NCBI RefSeq assembly: GCF_963678635.1
Contig: NC_087064.1
Location: 41,943,165-42,007,164, forward strand
DNA from: Symsagittifera roscoffensis
Taxonomy: Eukaryota; Xenacoelomorpha; Acoela; Convolutidae
Direction of reading: 5' to 3'
DNA: 64,000 nt
A program made the position numbers and the translations under genes. The notes under the pieces are model-generated. The model worked only from the letters and a program-made list of their open reading frames with translations, did not search any database and was not told where the DNA came from. How positions within the stretch are numbered: position 1 is the stretch's first letter; every line of letters begins with the position of its first letter. Shown here one piece after another: positions 43,916 through 54,972 of this stretch.

Positions 43916-45340
43916 AGGAACCCAATAGTGGGATTCTAACAGGGTTTTCCCACGTTTTGCGAGATTCTGGCCTCCATGTATGAATAACCAAATCCTTTTA
44001 GTTTACGAGATACGGCAATTTTTGAGATTTTTCAAAAATTTCTAAACATTTTAATATATTTTTTTTTCAAGTTTTGAAAATTTCACCCCGCAATTGGGTG
44101 CTGTCAGGTTATTCTCAGGGGTTGCGAATCTTGCATCCAAATCTCACTTCTCAAATCCTTGTAGTTTTCGAGATATGACGTTTTTTATGATTTTTTAAAA
44201 TTTTTTTTAAAACTTAGATTTTAAAAATTCCAAAACATTGAAGATCTGAATCCTGTTGTTGGATTTTGTGAGGGTACTCTCAAGGATTGGGAATCTTGCC
44301 TCTGAATGGTGGTTGCTCAAATCCTTGTAGTTTTCAAGATATGACGTTTTTGTTAGGATTTTAAAATTTTTTCAGAAAACTTGGGTTTGAAAAGTTTCCC
44401 AAAATTTGAAGTACCGATCTTTATAGTGAGGCTCTGTCAAGGTACTACCAGGAGTTGCGAGCTTTGCCTCCAAATATGACTGCTCAAATCGTTTTTTTTT
44501 TTTCGAGATATGACATTTTTTATGATTTTTCAAAAAGTTCCAAAAGTTTGAGTATCTCAATCCTGTTGTTGGAAATTGTGAGGGTACTCTCAGGTGGTTG
44601 CGAATCTTGCATTTGAATATGGCTGCTCATCTTTGTAGTTTTCGAGATATGACGTTGTGTAAGATTTTCTCAAAATATTTTCATGAAAATTAAATTAATT
44701 TTTTTTCTTCAAATTTTGAAATTCCTAATTTGTAGGTGGGGGCTGCCAAAGTAATCTGAGGGTTTGCGACTTCGGCCCGCAATTAAGAATGCCCAAATCT
44801 TTTTAATCTAAGAGATGGGACTATTTTCGTGAATCTTTCGGAAATTTTCAGAAAACTCAAATTACAAAATAATTCACAAAAGTGAAATTCCCAAGCCTGT
44901 AGTTGTGTGCTGTCAGAGTACTGTCAAAGATTGCAAATATTGCTTACAAATAAGTAAGCTGAAATCTGGGTAGTTTTCGAGATAAAATTTTTTTTCTGGT
45001 TTTCAAAAAAATACCTTATTTTAACAAAACTTAAGGTGGAATTTCCCAACGTTTTAGTTGGGTACTGTAGGAATAGTCTCAGGAGTTGCAAATCTTGCGT
45101 CCAAATGACACTGCTCAATTGCTTTAATTTTCCCAGATGTGACGTTTCTTACTTCGTTTTCAATTTTTCCAAAGAACTTACATAAAACTTCACAAAATTT
45201 TATGGTTCTTCAAAATTTGTATAAAAACTTGAATAAAAAACTTTGCAAAGTTTGTAATTACGACCCCTGTAATTGGGTGCGGTCAAAGTGCACTCCAAGA
45301 CTTCAGGTCTTACTTCCAATATATGCCGTTTTTATGAGTT
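43916..45340 (+). repeat. Degenerate tandem array, period about 165 bp, eight or more copies
   Basis: Each unit has a core close to CTCAAATCCTTGTAGTTTT then CGAGATATGACGTTTTT, preceded by GGTTGCGAATCTTGC-type and GGGTGCTGTCAGGGT-type phrases. Core positions are 43,989, 44,152, 44,318, 44,485, 44,628, 44,794, 44,961 and 45,115; the spacing is 143-167 bp. Copies are much diverged, so this is an old satellite remnant. A partial further copy may follow to 45,340. Confidence 0.82.
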
Positions 45341-46010
45341 AATAATTCCGAGTACAAGAGGTGCGTTACACGCTAATATAACCAAGCTCAAAATACAATC
45401 GAATATGAAAAAAAGTACATTTTACTTCACTTGTAAGTATTTAAGAATGATCTCCTTTTTTTTCATTCTCATTTTGGTAGTGTGAATTTTGTTGATGGTT
45501 AGATACTGATGTGATTGTTGTTCCGACCATTGAAAATCAGGAGGGACCTAGTATTCCGGTGTGTTATAGTTGTTTGTTTTCAAAAAAATTCTGCAGTATC
45601 GAGACGAACAGGCTTAAAGTTTTGATTTTAAATTTAATTTCGAGTGAAAAAAGCGAGCGAGCAGGCTTGCAATAGCCTAAGTATACTTAATTCCTTTCGA
45701 CTTAGTTTAACTCAGTGAAGTTGATCCAAGTGTCCTCTTGGGAATCAAAAAATCAAAATATTAGGGGAAAACAAAAATGAAAAAAATGTTTTTGAATATT
45801 TAACCGAATATTTCGATCAATAGGCATTTTGTAATTAGCTATTAACAGAAAGAGAATGAGAGTCTGCGAAATGGTCGCCTTGAACTTGGACTAATTCTTT
45901 TGCTGTTTTTTAGACTGCGTTTTTGGTTAGCGCTTTTAAACAGCGTTTTGATTGAGAATTGAACTAAATTTCAGCAGAATTTGAGAATCCAGTTTTTTTT
46001 TAGTGATTAT
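45341..46010. other. Non-coding AT-rich DNA
   Basis: It carries another copy of the TGTTCCGACCATTGAAA-type dispersed repeat (about 45,518) and GAGCGAGCAGGCTTGCAAT. No gene is visible. Confidence 0.4.
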
Positions 46011-46042
46011 TACCCTTGTTTACCCGAGTTATTTGGTTACTA

Positions 46043-46866
46043 ATGGATGCTGCGAGGGACCCTAGTGTAGTACCGGACCAGAGGGCAGTTCTGGACGAAG
46101 AGTTGAAGCAATTGTTTCTGAGTGTGGATGATGCCAACACAAGAAAGTTTTTGGCTACAAGGGTAAACGAATATCAGTTGGAAAACAGACAGGTTTGATA
46201 AACTAATGGCATATTGTGAGGACCTCAATAAGCGGTTGAGGGAACAGGAAAAATTATACCAGAAAGGATTCTGTGGTCATACTAAATCCCCCTTTTGATG
46301 CAAAAGACGAAAAAAAACTTGGCGAAAAACGTTATTTGGTTTTGTGAAAACTACTTGAATGTTGATTTCATTGATAGTGATATTAAGGCTCATCACGTGT
46401 TACCTACTCGAAGGGAGTTGCCCGATGGCGTGATTCCCAAGTTTTATAGTAAAATTAATTCGGTTAAAGGTTAAAAATGTGTATCGCTATCGAAAATATT
46501 TGAAAAATGAGGATAAAAAAATGAGATCATTTTTAAAAACATCTTTATAAATGAGTGCTTACCACCTATAGAGGTTGCTCTTAAAAACTTTGCGGACTCA
46601 CAAACTGCAGTATATCTGTTCTTTGCTCCGACAAAAAAGATGAAAGCAACAAAATATGGACTCAGGTGAAATCACCAAAAGATGTACTCGCGCTTGAAAA
46701 ACCCGTTCTGAAAAACCAGAATCCGTACCCAAATGGGCGAACTTCTTCCACTACTAACCATTTCAAGCGAAACATTGCTACTGTGATGAGAAATAAAAAA
46801 TCGGCTAAGTTGTTTGCCAATTTGTCTCCCGAGCACAAAAAACAAATAACACAGTCCTTGTATTAA
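46043..46866 (+). pseudogene. LINE ORF1-like region
   Basis: It starts MDAARDPSVVPDQRAVLDEE (ATG 46,043), followed by a helical, Leu/Glu-rich part with a stop at 46,196-46,198 and continuation in another frame. There is then a DIKAHHVLPTRRELP stretch, an INECLPP stretch near 46,550, and an open frame at 46,666-46,866. A coiled part followed by a basic IKAHH-type segment and an INE-LPP segment is the layout of CR1-type ORF1 RNA-binding proteins. The resemblance is moderate. Confidence 0.5.
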
Positions 46867-48229
46867 ATTACTATTTCATGTTATTTAGTTGGTGACGATG
46901 TCGTGTTGCTCGTACTACGTTACCCTTATCGACAATTAAAAGTATTTTTGTTTAAACTACAATAATCAGTGTTGTTGTGTAATCAGTGTAATCAACTTAT
47001 CTTATAGATAAAGTTTTCGTTTTTTAAGTTTTCAACATGCTCAGTGACTTTCTGCTATGTATGTTTCGTTATATCGAATGACTAAAACAACTTATTTGTT
47101 TGTCTATATTTCTTAGTAACGTAAGTTAATTAAAATATTATGAACTTCCAATGATTTTGGATAAAAGCTAACATTGTTTCTATTTTCTTTTTATACTGAG
47201 CTTTCTATTAAAAACATTATGAAAAGACATCGAGTGAAACAAGAAAAAAGAATTTTCGGATCTTAATATCTACCTTTCAGGTTCGAAATCTAATTTTTCA
47301 TGATTTTTCAGACTAAAATGATACAAAAGTTAACAATGAAAGCTACGCATCACAAGAACAGCAAACAATTAAAATGTAATTGATTCAAACAGAATAAGAT
47401 ATCGAGTTCAAATCAATTTTACGCTGAAAAAAATTAAATTTGGCAAGTAAGGTTTAAAATTAGAAAAATCATAAACATTAGCAAAGAAATTTTCCGCTGA
47501 GCTCTTCACATTTAATTGAATTTGTCCAAAAAGAAAAAAGCCACAAAATAGCTAAAACCTTCACAAGTATAGGTTTACATAAGCTAATGGTTGGAAGCAA
47601 CTTCCTCTTGTTGTTCAAGTGAAGCAATTTTCCGCTGATCTTGAAATAAACGCAAATAGTATCATTGTTTTGATTGTATTTACCTACGTTATAAGTAAAT
47701 GTTATAGATGTTGGAGCGATTTCCGCGGATCTATCAAATTAATCAATTTCACTTCTAACCAAAAAAGAAAAAATTATCCATTTGTAGGTTTTAACAAATG
47801 CTATGTTTTGACTGAAGAGATTTTCCGCTGAAGTTAGACTTTAGTGAAATTATCTAGCTATACTTCTGTAATTAGTGATGTTTCTAAATTTGAGGTGGGG
47901 TAGAGCAAAGCGATTTTTGCTGAGCTCTCAAATTCATCTCTAATTTGTAAAATAGATCTTGTTTTCTCAAATTAACTAATAAAATCAAATAGAGCGAAGC
48001 ATGCACTGCTCGTGTATCTGATTTACTTTTCTCTTTATTTTTAAATCTAAAATGAAAACAAAGTTTTTTTATCTCTTGCAGTTTTGAACACAGACAAACA
48101 CAAGACGCTTTATGCACATTAAATATTTACATCTTCTTACGACAAAAATGTAAAATAATATTAAATGGTTGCAGTTCTGGGAAATTGGCCAAAAATTTAA
48201 ACCAAATTAAACCGAAAGGCTTTTTCTAC
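46867..48229. other. AT-rich middle part of the LINE region
   Basis: No coding signal is visible. A TTTCCGCTGA-like decamer recurs at 47,491, 47,628, 47,719, 47,822 and 47,914 in varied form, a weak irregular repeat. The length suggests a foreign insertion between ORF1 and ORF2. Confidence 0.35.
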
Positions 48230-48760
48230 AAAATATGCGCTCTCTTGGAGCAAATTTTGATGAATTGGATGTACTGCTTCAGAAACAAAATTTGAAGCCT
48301 CTTTTGTTGTTCTTACAGAAATTTGGCTTAGGGATATATCTAATCATAACATTTGTTGCCAAAATGATTTTCAGCACATAGCTACATGTAACAGAACCAA
48401 AGGTAGGGGTTGAGGAGTAGCAATTCTTTCCAGCGAAGAAAACGTTTTTAAGATTTTGAAACGTGCATCCCCAAAAGCAATCCAATTTCTTACGGTCTCG
48501 ACTATCTGTAACAAACAGAAATTGTTTCTAACTGCGGTTTACAAGTAGCCCAGTGCAAATGAAAATTTACTTGAATTTTTTTGACACATTTGTTTGAATT
48601 AAAAATTGACACTAAAGATAAACAAAAAAATAAGTGGAAATTTAACATAGATAAATCTGTTGTGACACAAGATAGCACGCAACTCATCATAAAATGGAAT
48701 TGCTTGTTTTTAATCTGATATCTGGGCCAATTGACAGCACGCGTGTTACACAGAACTCTC
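48230..48760 (+). pseudogene. LINE ORF2 endonuclease-like region
   Basis: Frames include FDELDVLL, a VLTEIWL motif (the ETWL-type motif of apurinic endonuclease domains), RTKGRGVGVAI and LTAVYK, in the order seen in LINE endonucleases that nick the target DNA. Frameshifts and stops interrupt the reading. Confidence 0.65.
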
Positions 48761-49265
48761 GAACAATCATAGGTTTAGCCTTTGCAAATTTTCCATGCAC
48801 CACTCAAAATTATTGAACACACAACCACTGATCATTATGGTGTTGAAGTTCAGAACGAAATTGTTCAGAACGAAATTGTTCAGAACATAGTTCAGAACGA
48901 AATTGAGTTTGAACATAGTGCAATTGGTATTGATGAAAAAAATTGAGTTCCTGCAGCAGCAAGTTAACAACACTCTGGATGCAATATAACCATTGTCAAA
49001 GAAAAAACAAAAACAAAAAAAAAGATGATATTGAATGATATCAAAATTGTGAGTGCTAAAAAACTGAAATTACTAAAAGCGTATCAAAATCAGGGTACTT
49101 TAGAGGCAAAGCAAAAACTGAAACAGCAAACTGTTCAAGTAAAAAAATTGGTAGCAGAAAATAAAAAATGCCCAATACAACTTTTTTTGATTAAGTGAAA
49201 GAAGTTAGAGGCGATTATATGAAAAAAGGTCAAATACCGAAGAAAATCTTGTAACTGCACAAGAA

Positions 49266-50880
49266 TTGAACGACTATTTCGTCACAATCGGTCCAGAGTT
49301 ATCATCTGGATTTCAAAAACATAGTGATTTTTCCAAAAATTTTGCCAATACAATTTTTTTCTTCCTGTCACAAATTGACGAACAGGTTTGTGACAGAATA
49401 AAGCAACTGCCCAACAAAAAGTGTGAAGATGTCATGGGTCTGTCAAATTACCTAATCAAATAAATTAACTCTATTAGAACAGCTCATTTGACCAGTATTT
49501 TGAACCAGATAAATAGCGAAGCAGTTTATCCCAGTTGTCTTAAACGGCAAAAGTAGTTTCTATTTTCAAAGAAGGAGACAAGTCACCTCATGCAATTATA
49601 GACCTATTTTTTTAATGCCTGTTAAAGGAAAAGGAAACGTTTTTGAAAAACTATTATGCGAATAAATAATTTTTTCACTAAGTTTGACGTCTTAAGCAAT
49701 AAACAGTTTGGATTTCGCAACAAAGGCTCTACAATTGACGCTATTGGGGAAATTTTAGAGGTTCTTAATGAAAGCAAAAGTACTGATAAATTGTCGCACT
49801 GCCCATTCTCAGATATATCTGAATCTTTCGATACTGTTGATCATAACACTCTTATGCACAAGTGTCACCTTTACGGGCTGAGAGGCGTTCCTCTTAATTT
49901 TCTGAAATCCTATCTCAGCAATAGAAACCAGCATGTCTTTCATTCGAACAATTGTTCAACAACAGAGAAGCTTCTTTGTGGGATACCTCAAGATTCTGTT
50001 TTGGGTGCCCTTCTTTTTCTTATTTAAATCATTGATCTTCCCAACATACCACAGCACAGTGAATTTATTCTTCATGCGGATGACACTAATTTTTTTGGAA
50101 CACTCAACGAAACTAAAGAACTTAAAACAGATTTGGAAATAATATCAGAATGGATGGCAAATAATAAACCTACAACAAACAAAAAATAATAATAATAATT
50201 ATCAATGGAACAAAAAAATTTGGAAGGGTTACCTGGAACCAAAACACGATGACTAATAAGTGCATTAAAAGACATGGGATTAATATTGGATCAAAATGTT
50301 ACCTTCAACCATTATATTGAATCAGTAAGAATAAAAATGCAATCGCTTCATATCCGATTTTTCATCAAACCAAACAAGACAGTTTCTCAGCTCATTTGTT
50401 CTGATTAGAATTCACAAGCAGTTTATACAACCATTATATCAATATGGTGTATTAGTATACGGAGTTGCCAATAAAACGGCTTTAAAAAATTGGCAAGTAC
50501 AACAAAAATTTTTAAATTCGAATTGCGTTTCGCCTCAAAAAAACCTAAGAAGTAAGGACAATGAATTACGCAGGGAATTTGCTCAATCGTTGAATTACAC
50601 GTATACGAACTGCTGAAATTACTCTCTAAAGTAACAAGACGAGAACATGAAAATGACAAAATGGACAACTTTATTTCAAAACAAGAGTAAGACAATTCAC
50701 TCGATACCTTTTGAAGAATAAAATCGCCAATAACAAAAATAAAATTAACACGAAATAACAAAAAATTTATATCTCTGCCAATACGGACAGTATATAATTT
50801 TCTAATTAATTTCAATATGAATATCAGTAAAGAAGTTTCAATCGAGCCTAAACAGTCAGTAGACAACCGTATGCATGAAG
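49266..50880 (+). pseudogene. LINE ORF2 reverse transcriptase region
   Basis: Motifs along the frame: NKQFGFRNKGST, SDISESFDTVDH (catalytic Asp region A), YGLRGVPLNFLKSYLSNR, CGIPQDSVLGALLFLI (normally GVPQGSVLGPLLFLI) and HADDT at 50,073-50,087, where YADD is expected. A TAA stop (50,026-50,028) lies between the last two. After it comes a C-terminal thumb-like part with MGLILDQNVTF and VYGVANKTALKNW. The substitutions and stops show a dead copy. Confidence 0.8.
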
Positions 50881-50890
50881 TCAGGGATAC

Positions 50891-52553
50891 TCATTTAATT
50901 AATTGTGTCTATTTCAACAAATTGATTTGGTAGAAAAGTATCGAGATAGTTTTTTCTTACAAAAGTAATTGAACTATGAAGCGAACACCCATAAAAAAAC
51001 ATCGTTTTAATTGAAATGAAGCAAATAATATGAAATATAATTTTTGAGTCTGAAAACTGTTTTTGCTACTTTTCTTTGCTCGTAAATATATCTAAAAAAT
51101 ATCAAATCGATGCAAAATAAGCGAACTGTAAGACGTTGAAGTTTACTTTTTTCAAAATCTATCTTTTTTCTGGATAAATGTTAGTTAGATTAAACAATCA
51201 GGTCCATATAAGGCAGTACTTAATGGAAATTTCTCAGCGGCGCTTCAACAGGTTGAATTATCTTCTGCGCTCGCTCAATTTGGTGCTCTATCAATGATAA
51301 TTTCCCTATATTGTTGGATTATTGCACTACTTGAAACAAATTTATTTATTTTTGTAAAATTGCCTTAAGATGACCTTCTAGCTTTGAAATTTTTTTTCCT
51401 TTTTAAGTCTTTTTTCTACAAATAATGTTGTCCAGTTTGCCTATTTTTCTATGTCTGTCAAATATGCCTTTTCTAGTTTTTCGTTCAGATACTTTTATCA
51501 CCCAACGTAGAAAAAACTACACTAATTTGAAAAGCTTTTTTTGTGTTTTTACTATGGGCGTAACATTCTGTGCTACTTGCACAGTAACTTGCTATCCTTG
51601 TTAAATTTAGAATTTGGTGCGGATTTAAACAACCGATTGCTGATTTTTTTTGGTAAATTTCATCAAAAAAATGGCAAACAAAAGCTGCTTTCTTGGTTTC
51701 CCGTAGGGTAGAAAAAAAATCAGCTAATTTGGGCAAGAAAAATTGACCGAATTAGTGTGGGTGAGATTTTTGAAAATCTTCCCCTTTTTTCTTAAGTAAT
51801 TTCGAGTTGTTAAGAGTTCTTCTAACGTCCCAGAAAGACCAGACTTTTGTGCCGCAGCCATTTGTTGAATAAAAATTGCCGTTTCAAGCATTTTTGGGAG
51901 GTATCGACTAAAAATCGCGTTCTCCGTCGAAAAAACTGTTGGTTGGTGCCGAAGACGCGTATAAAATACATTTTTAGCTTTGGTCCACCACTAATACTTG
52001 GAGTAAAATAGTAGTACGTGGGGTTTATTATAGGTTGTGTCCTTATCTGGGCGTGCAACTGCTTAGAAAGTACATGTAGTATTCAGATTTTTAAAACGGA
52101 TTTTGATGTTTTTTGTTGTTGCTTATTTTTCCTTATTGTTGCTAGTAATGCGAAGCCCCGCTTTGCTTCTGTTTGAAACTTTAGAGCAGCGAGTTGTTTC
52201 TCATAGTTTTTGCATGTCATGATTTTTAATCAAACATGATTTTAAGTAATTGCAAGTCATGAAAGCTCCAACGTGAATGAACTCTCATTTTTTGGCTCTG
52301 AGTTGATACGAACAGACAGCAATATTACGTCATGGCAAATCATGTGATATATTTCAGTGGTTAAATGCAACGATATTGAAAACAGAGCTCGGTTATCATG
52401 CGCACAAGGAATTCTTTCAACGGGAAATGAAATGCAAATTTTTCCTTTACACTTTGAGGAAAATACATTATAGATAGAAAAGTGGAATAAATTTTTCGGG
52501 CCTTTCCTTTGGAATAGCTATTCTTGTTTGCAGCAGCCCGTTGCGTTATAGGT
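50891..52553. other. Non-coding DNA with dispersed hairpins
   Basis: It includes a CTGTGCTACTTGCACAG hairpin (51,568-51,584) and a GCGAAGCCCCGCTTTGC hairpin (52,150-52,166). Short minus-strand ORFs at 51,485-52,058 and 52,361-52,621 have no recognised similarity and probably arise by chance. Confidence 0.4.
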
Positions 52554-52562
52554 GTATTGGAC

Positions 52563-53021
52563 GGGTGCCGGACATCAAGCCGACGGGACTTCAAGCCGAA
52601 TCGTAAAATTAGGGACTTCAAGCCGAAAATTTTCTCATTAAGTCATGAAATAAGGTTATTTTGAAAACTTTTTTAAAAGAATTTCTCAATTTCATGATCT
52701 TTATTCGGTAATTAATAGCGTTTTCACGAAATTTAAAGCTCCAAATGAAGTATAGGAAAAGTGAAAAATAAAACACGGTTGAAGGTAATTTTCTTGTTTA
52801 TAATTTATGCATTTCAAAAAACGGCTGATATTATTAACTTATGCCAATCATAAGTAATTCATTGTCATAAATAACGCTTATTATGGACTAAACTAGCCTG
52901 AAATTTTGAAAAGAAACGTTTTACAGATGAAAAAAATAATGGTTTGAGGTGCTTGTAAAGTTTAATTTTCGGCCTGAAGTCCCTTCGGCTTGAAGTCCCG
53001 TCGGCTTGTTGTCCTAGACCC
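52563..53021. mobile_element. 459-bp MITE with 9-bp target-site duplication
   Basis: Both ends start GGGT and carry matching inverted repeats (about 40 bp, with short mismatches after GGGT). They include GGACA, CAAGCCGACGGGACTTC and a repeated GGGACTTCAAGCCGAA motif. The inside is AT-rich and non-coding. Nine-bp direct repeats GTATTGGAC flank it exactly (52,554-52,562 and 53,022-53,030). A 9-bp duplication is characteristic of Mutator-like elements. It lies about 360 bp upstream of the p62-like gene. Confidence 0.9.
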
Positions 53022-53087
53022 GTATTGGACGGCGAGCTTTATTTTCGACGAATCCTCCGATAGCTTAAAAATAGAGACCGACTTCTC

Positions 53088-53138
53088 TACGTCACATCCG
53101 AAAATAATTTTGACGTAATTGTTCAGAAGATTCTAGAA
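53088..53138 (+). promoter_or_regulatory. Candidate stress-response promoter sites of the p62-like gene
   Basis: GAAGATTCTAGAA at 53,126-53,138 is an exact three-unit heat-shock element (GAAnnTTCnnGAA). TGACGTAA at 53,111-53,118 and TACGTCA at 53,088-53,094 are CRE/ATF-like. They lie 250-300 bases before the start codon. Vertebrate p62 is a stress-induced gene, so the sites make sense, but short motifs can occur by chance. Confidence 0.4.
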
Positions 53139-53388
53139 TGACGCCTTCATGTTAAGAACGTTTAAATATACAAAATGCAAGTCATGCCATTTCAAACAAC
53201 TACCGTATAAAAGCATTCTGCAAACGAAAGAAAATTTAGTCTTTCAGATTATCTCTAACCTTCAATACAGTCAAACACAGCAAATATATTCTCAATTTTG
53301 TGACTTGCTCATATCTGGCTCAAAACAAGATTGATTTCTACCATTCTAATCAAATTGATTTAATCAAAAAAAGTATTCTACGACTGTG

Positions 53389-54972
53389 ATGTCTTTAACC
53401 GTGAAAGCATTCTTCAAAGAAGAAATTCGTCGGTTTGCGCTCGACGTTTCCAACGCTACTTCGTTCGCCTATCTGGAAGGTAAGGTGCGAACTTCGTTCC
53501 AGAATTTGCCCGCAAAGGGAAAACTCTTGCTGAGATGGAAAGATAGCGACGGAGATTTGGTCACCTTCAGTACCGATGACGAACTTGTCGAAGCTCTGAG
53601 CTCTGCCGAGAACGGAGTTTTCCGAGTTCACTTGGCCGAGAAGGAATCGCCGAGGCATAACGACAATGGTTTCGGCGATGCTTGGCTCTCGGGTGGAATC
53701 CAGGATGTGCTTGGATGCCCTCCTCCTCTGCCGCCTCATCACGGACACGCACCCCCGCCACCTTTGGGACCCCACCCTGGATTCCCATTTGGGTCTCACG
53801 GCTGTTTCAACGATGGACCAGCGGTGCATCATTTCGTGACGTGCGACCAGTGCAATGCGTCGCCGATTGTTGGAACCCGATACAAGTGCAAGACTTGTCC
53901 TGACTACGATCTCTGCTCAACTTGTAAAGTGAAGGGACTTACCTGTGGCAACGCAGATCATCAGTTCAAACAAATCTCTCATGTACGCCCAGGCCAGGCT
54001 AACTGGGGACCCCGAGGAGGAGGCAGATGGGGAAGAGGACGCGGCAAGTGCCCGATGCTTCGAAAAATGGATGGAGAGCAATCAAGCGACGAGGAAGCTG
54101 GCAACAGTCCGAAGCACTGCGGTGGACCTCTCGGCAAAGAAGAGCGAGAAAAACTGATCAATGTTGTCAACATTGTCAAGGAGAGCGCCAAAACCCAGGC
54201 ATTCGAAGTAGCGGGAGCAGTTGCTGGGGATTGTGCCGGAGAAGCAGCCGCAGTTGCTGTGCGAAGTTCGATTCGAAGAGCTCTCATAGTGCAGCGACGA
54301 TCCGGTCTGGGGCCGAAACAAACGAAACATACGAAACCTAAGAAACATCACGATGGGTCATCTTCGAGCAGCGATGAATCTGATACTGACTACGAAACAG
54401 CTCACGTGATTGACTCCGCGACTGACTCGAAGAAACTGAAGAAGCAATCCAAAGTGGCGGCCAAAGCTGTGGCAAAACTGGCCGCGAAGGAAGTGACTGA
54501 AAGCTTTGGTAAACTGGCTGGCAAGTGGGCGGCCCAAGCTGTCAAGCAGAGTATGCTTGTTTCGATCAAGATGTGCGTGAAAGCTGAGGCAAAGCGTGAA
54601 AAGAAGCAGGCCAAGAAAGATCACAAGCAGTTCAGCGTGACATTCCACGAGGATGCGACCTCAAATGTGGAGCAAATGGAGGGAGTTTGGAGCGGTGTAA
54701 ACACCAATAGTGCGACTTCTGCTGGTGCAGGAGTGAGTGAGCCATTGAGTGTGACTCTGAACAATGTTCCGATCTACCCTATGGCGCCGCCTGAACAGGT
54801 TCCTCTTCACTCTGAACCTCAACAGCCGGTGTTGAGTGCCGAGGATCAGGCAATTATGGATGCGATCGCCGCATTCAAGAACATGGGATTCACTCCTGAT
54901 GAAAAACTGGTGGACGAGATCAAAAAAGCGAAGGGAGACATCACTGTCGTGTTTGACCAGATGAAGAAATAA
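53389..54972 (+). CDS. SQSTM1: p62/sequestosome-1-like selective autophagy receptor (527 aa, intronless)
   Basis: It starts at ATG 53,389 (the preceding in-frame codon is GTG). Residues 2-85 form a PB1 domain with both a basic Lys in VKAFFKEEIRRF and the acidic cluster DSDGDL...TDDEL, so self-polymerisation is expected. A Pro/His linker follows, then a ZZ zinc finger (about 147-196: CDQCNAS, CKTCPDYDLCSTC, paired His). An RG-rich patch lies at 207-219, acidic Ser-rich stretches at 231-238 and 323-335, and a C-terminal UBA domain at about 484-527 (MDAIAAFKNMGF) that should bind ubiquitin. WSGV at 434-437, after EQMEGV, could be an LC3-interacting motif. The middle (about 254-300 and 348-412) is unusually rich in Ala and Lys. 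Domain order is that of p62, which links ubiquitinated cargo to autophagosomes. Absence of introns is notable; an NBR1-like relative is less likely because no FW domain is visible. Confidence 0.9.
   Translation: MSLTVKAFFKEEIRRFALDVSNATSFAYLEGKVRTSFQNLPAKGKLLLRWKDSDGDLVTFSTDDELVEALSSAENGVFRVHLAEKESPRHNDNGFGDAWLSGGIQDVLGCPPPLPPHHGHAPPPPLGPHPGFPFGSHGCFNDGPAVHHFVTCDQCNASPIVGTRYKCKTCPDYDLCSTCKVKGLTCGNADHQFKQISHVRPGQANWGPRGGGRWGRGRGKCPMLRKMDGEQSSDEEAGNSPKHCGGPLGKEEREKLINVVNIVKESAKTQAFEVAGAVAGDCAGEAAAVAVRSSIRRALIVQRRSGLGPKQTKHTKPKKHHDGSSSSSDESDTDYETAHVIDSATDSKKLKKQSKVAAKAVAKLAAKEVTESFGKLAGKWAAQAVKQSMLVSIKMCVKAEAKREKKQAKKDHKQFSVTFHEDATSNVEQMEGVWSGVNTNSATSAGAGVSEPLSVTLNNVPIYPMAPPEQVPLHSEPQQPVLSAEDQAIMDAIAAFKNMGFTPDEKLVDEIKKAKGDITVVFDQMKK

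Larger units (their letters stand above)
46011..50890 (+). mobile_element. Decayed LINE (non-LTR retrotransposon)
   Basis: Plus-strand remains in the usual order: an ORF1-like region (46,043-46,866), an AT-rich middle, an endonuclease-like region (about 48,230-48,700), an RT (49,560-50,190) and a C-terminal region to about 50,880. The RT is of the Jockey/CR1-like type with DTVDH and VLGALLFLI motifs. No clear target-site duplication or poly-A tail is seen. All frames are broken. Confidence 0.75.

Noticed and set aside
53395-54351. Long ORFs on the other frames and strand of the p62-like gene (up to 145 aa)
   Set aside because: They are shadows of a GC-richer true coding frame; only the 527-aa frame shows known domains.
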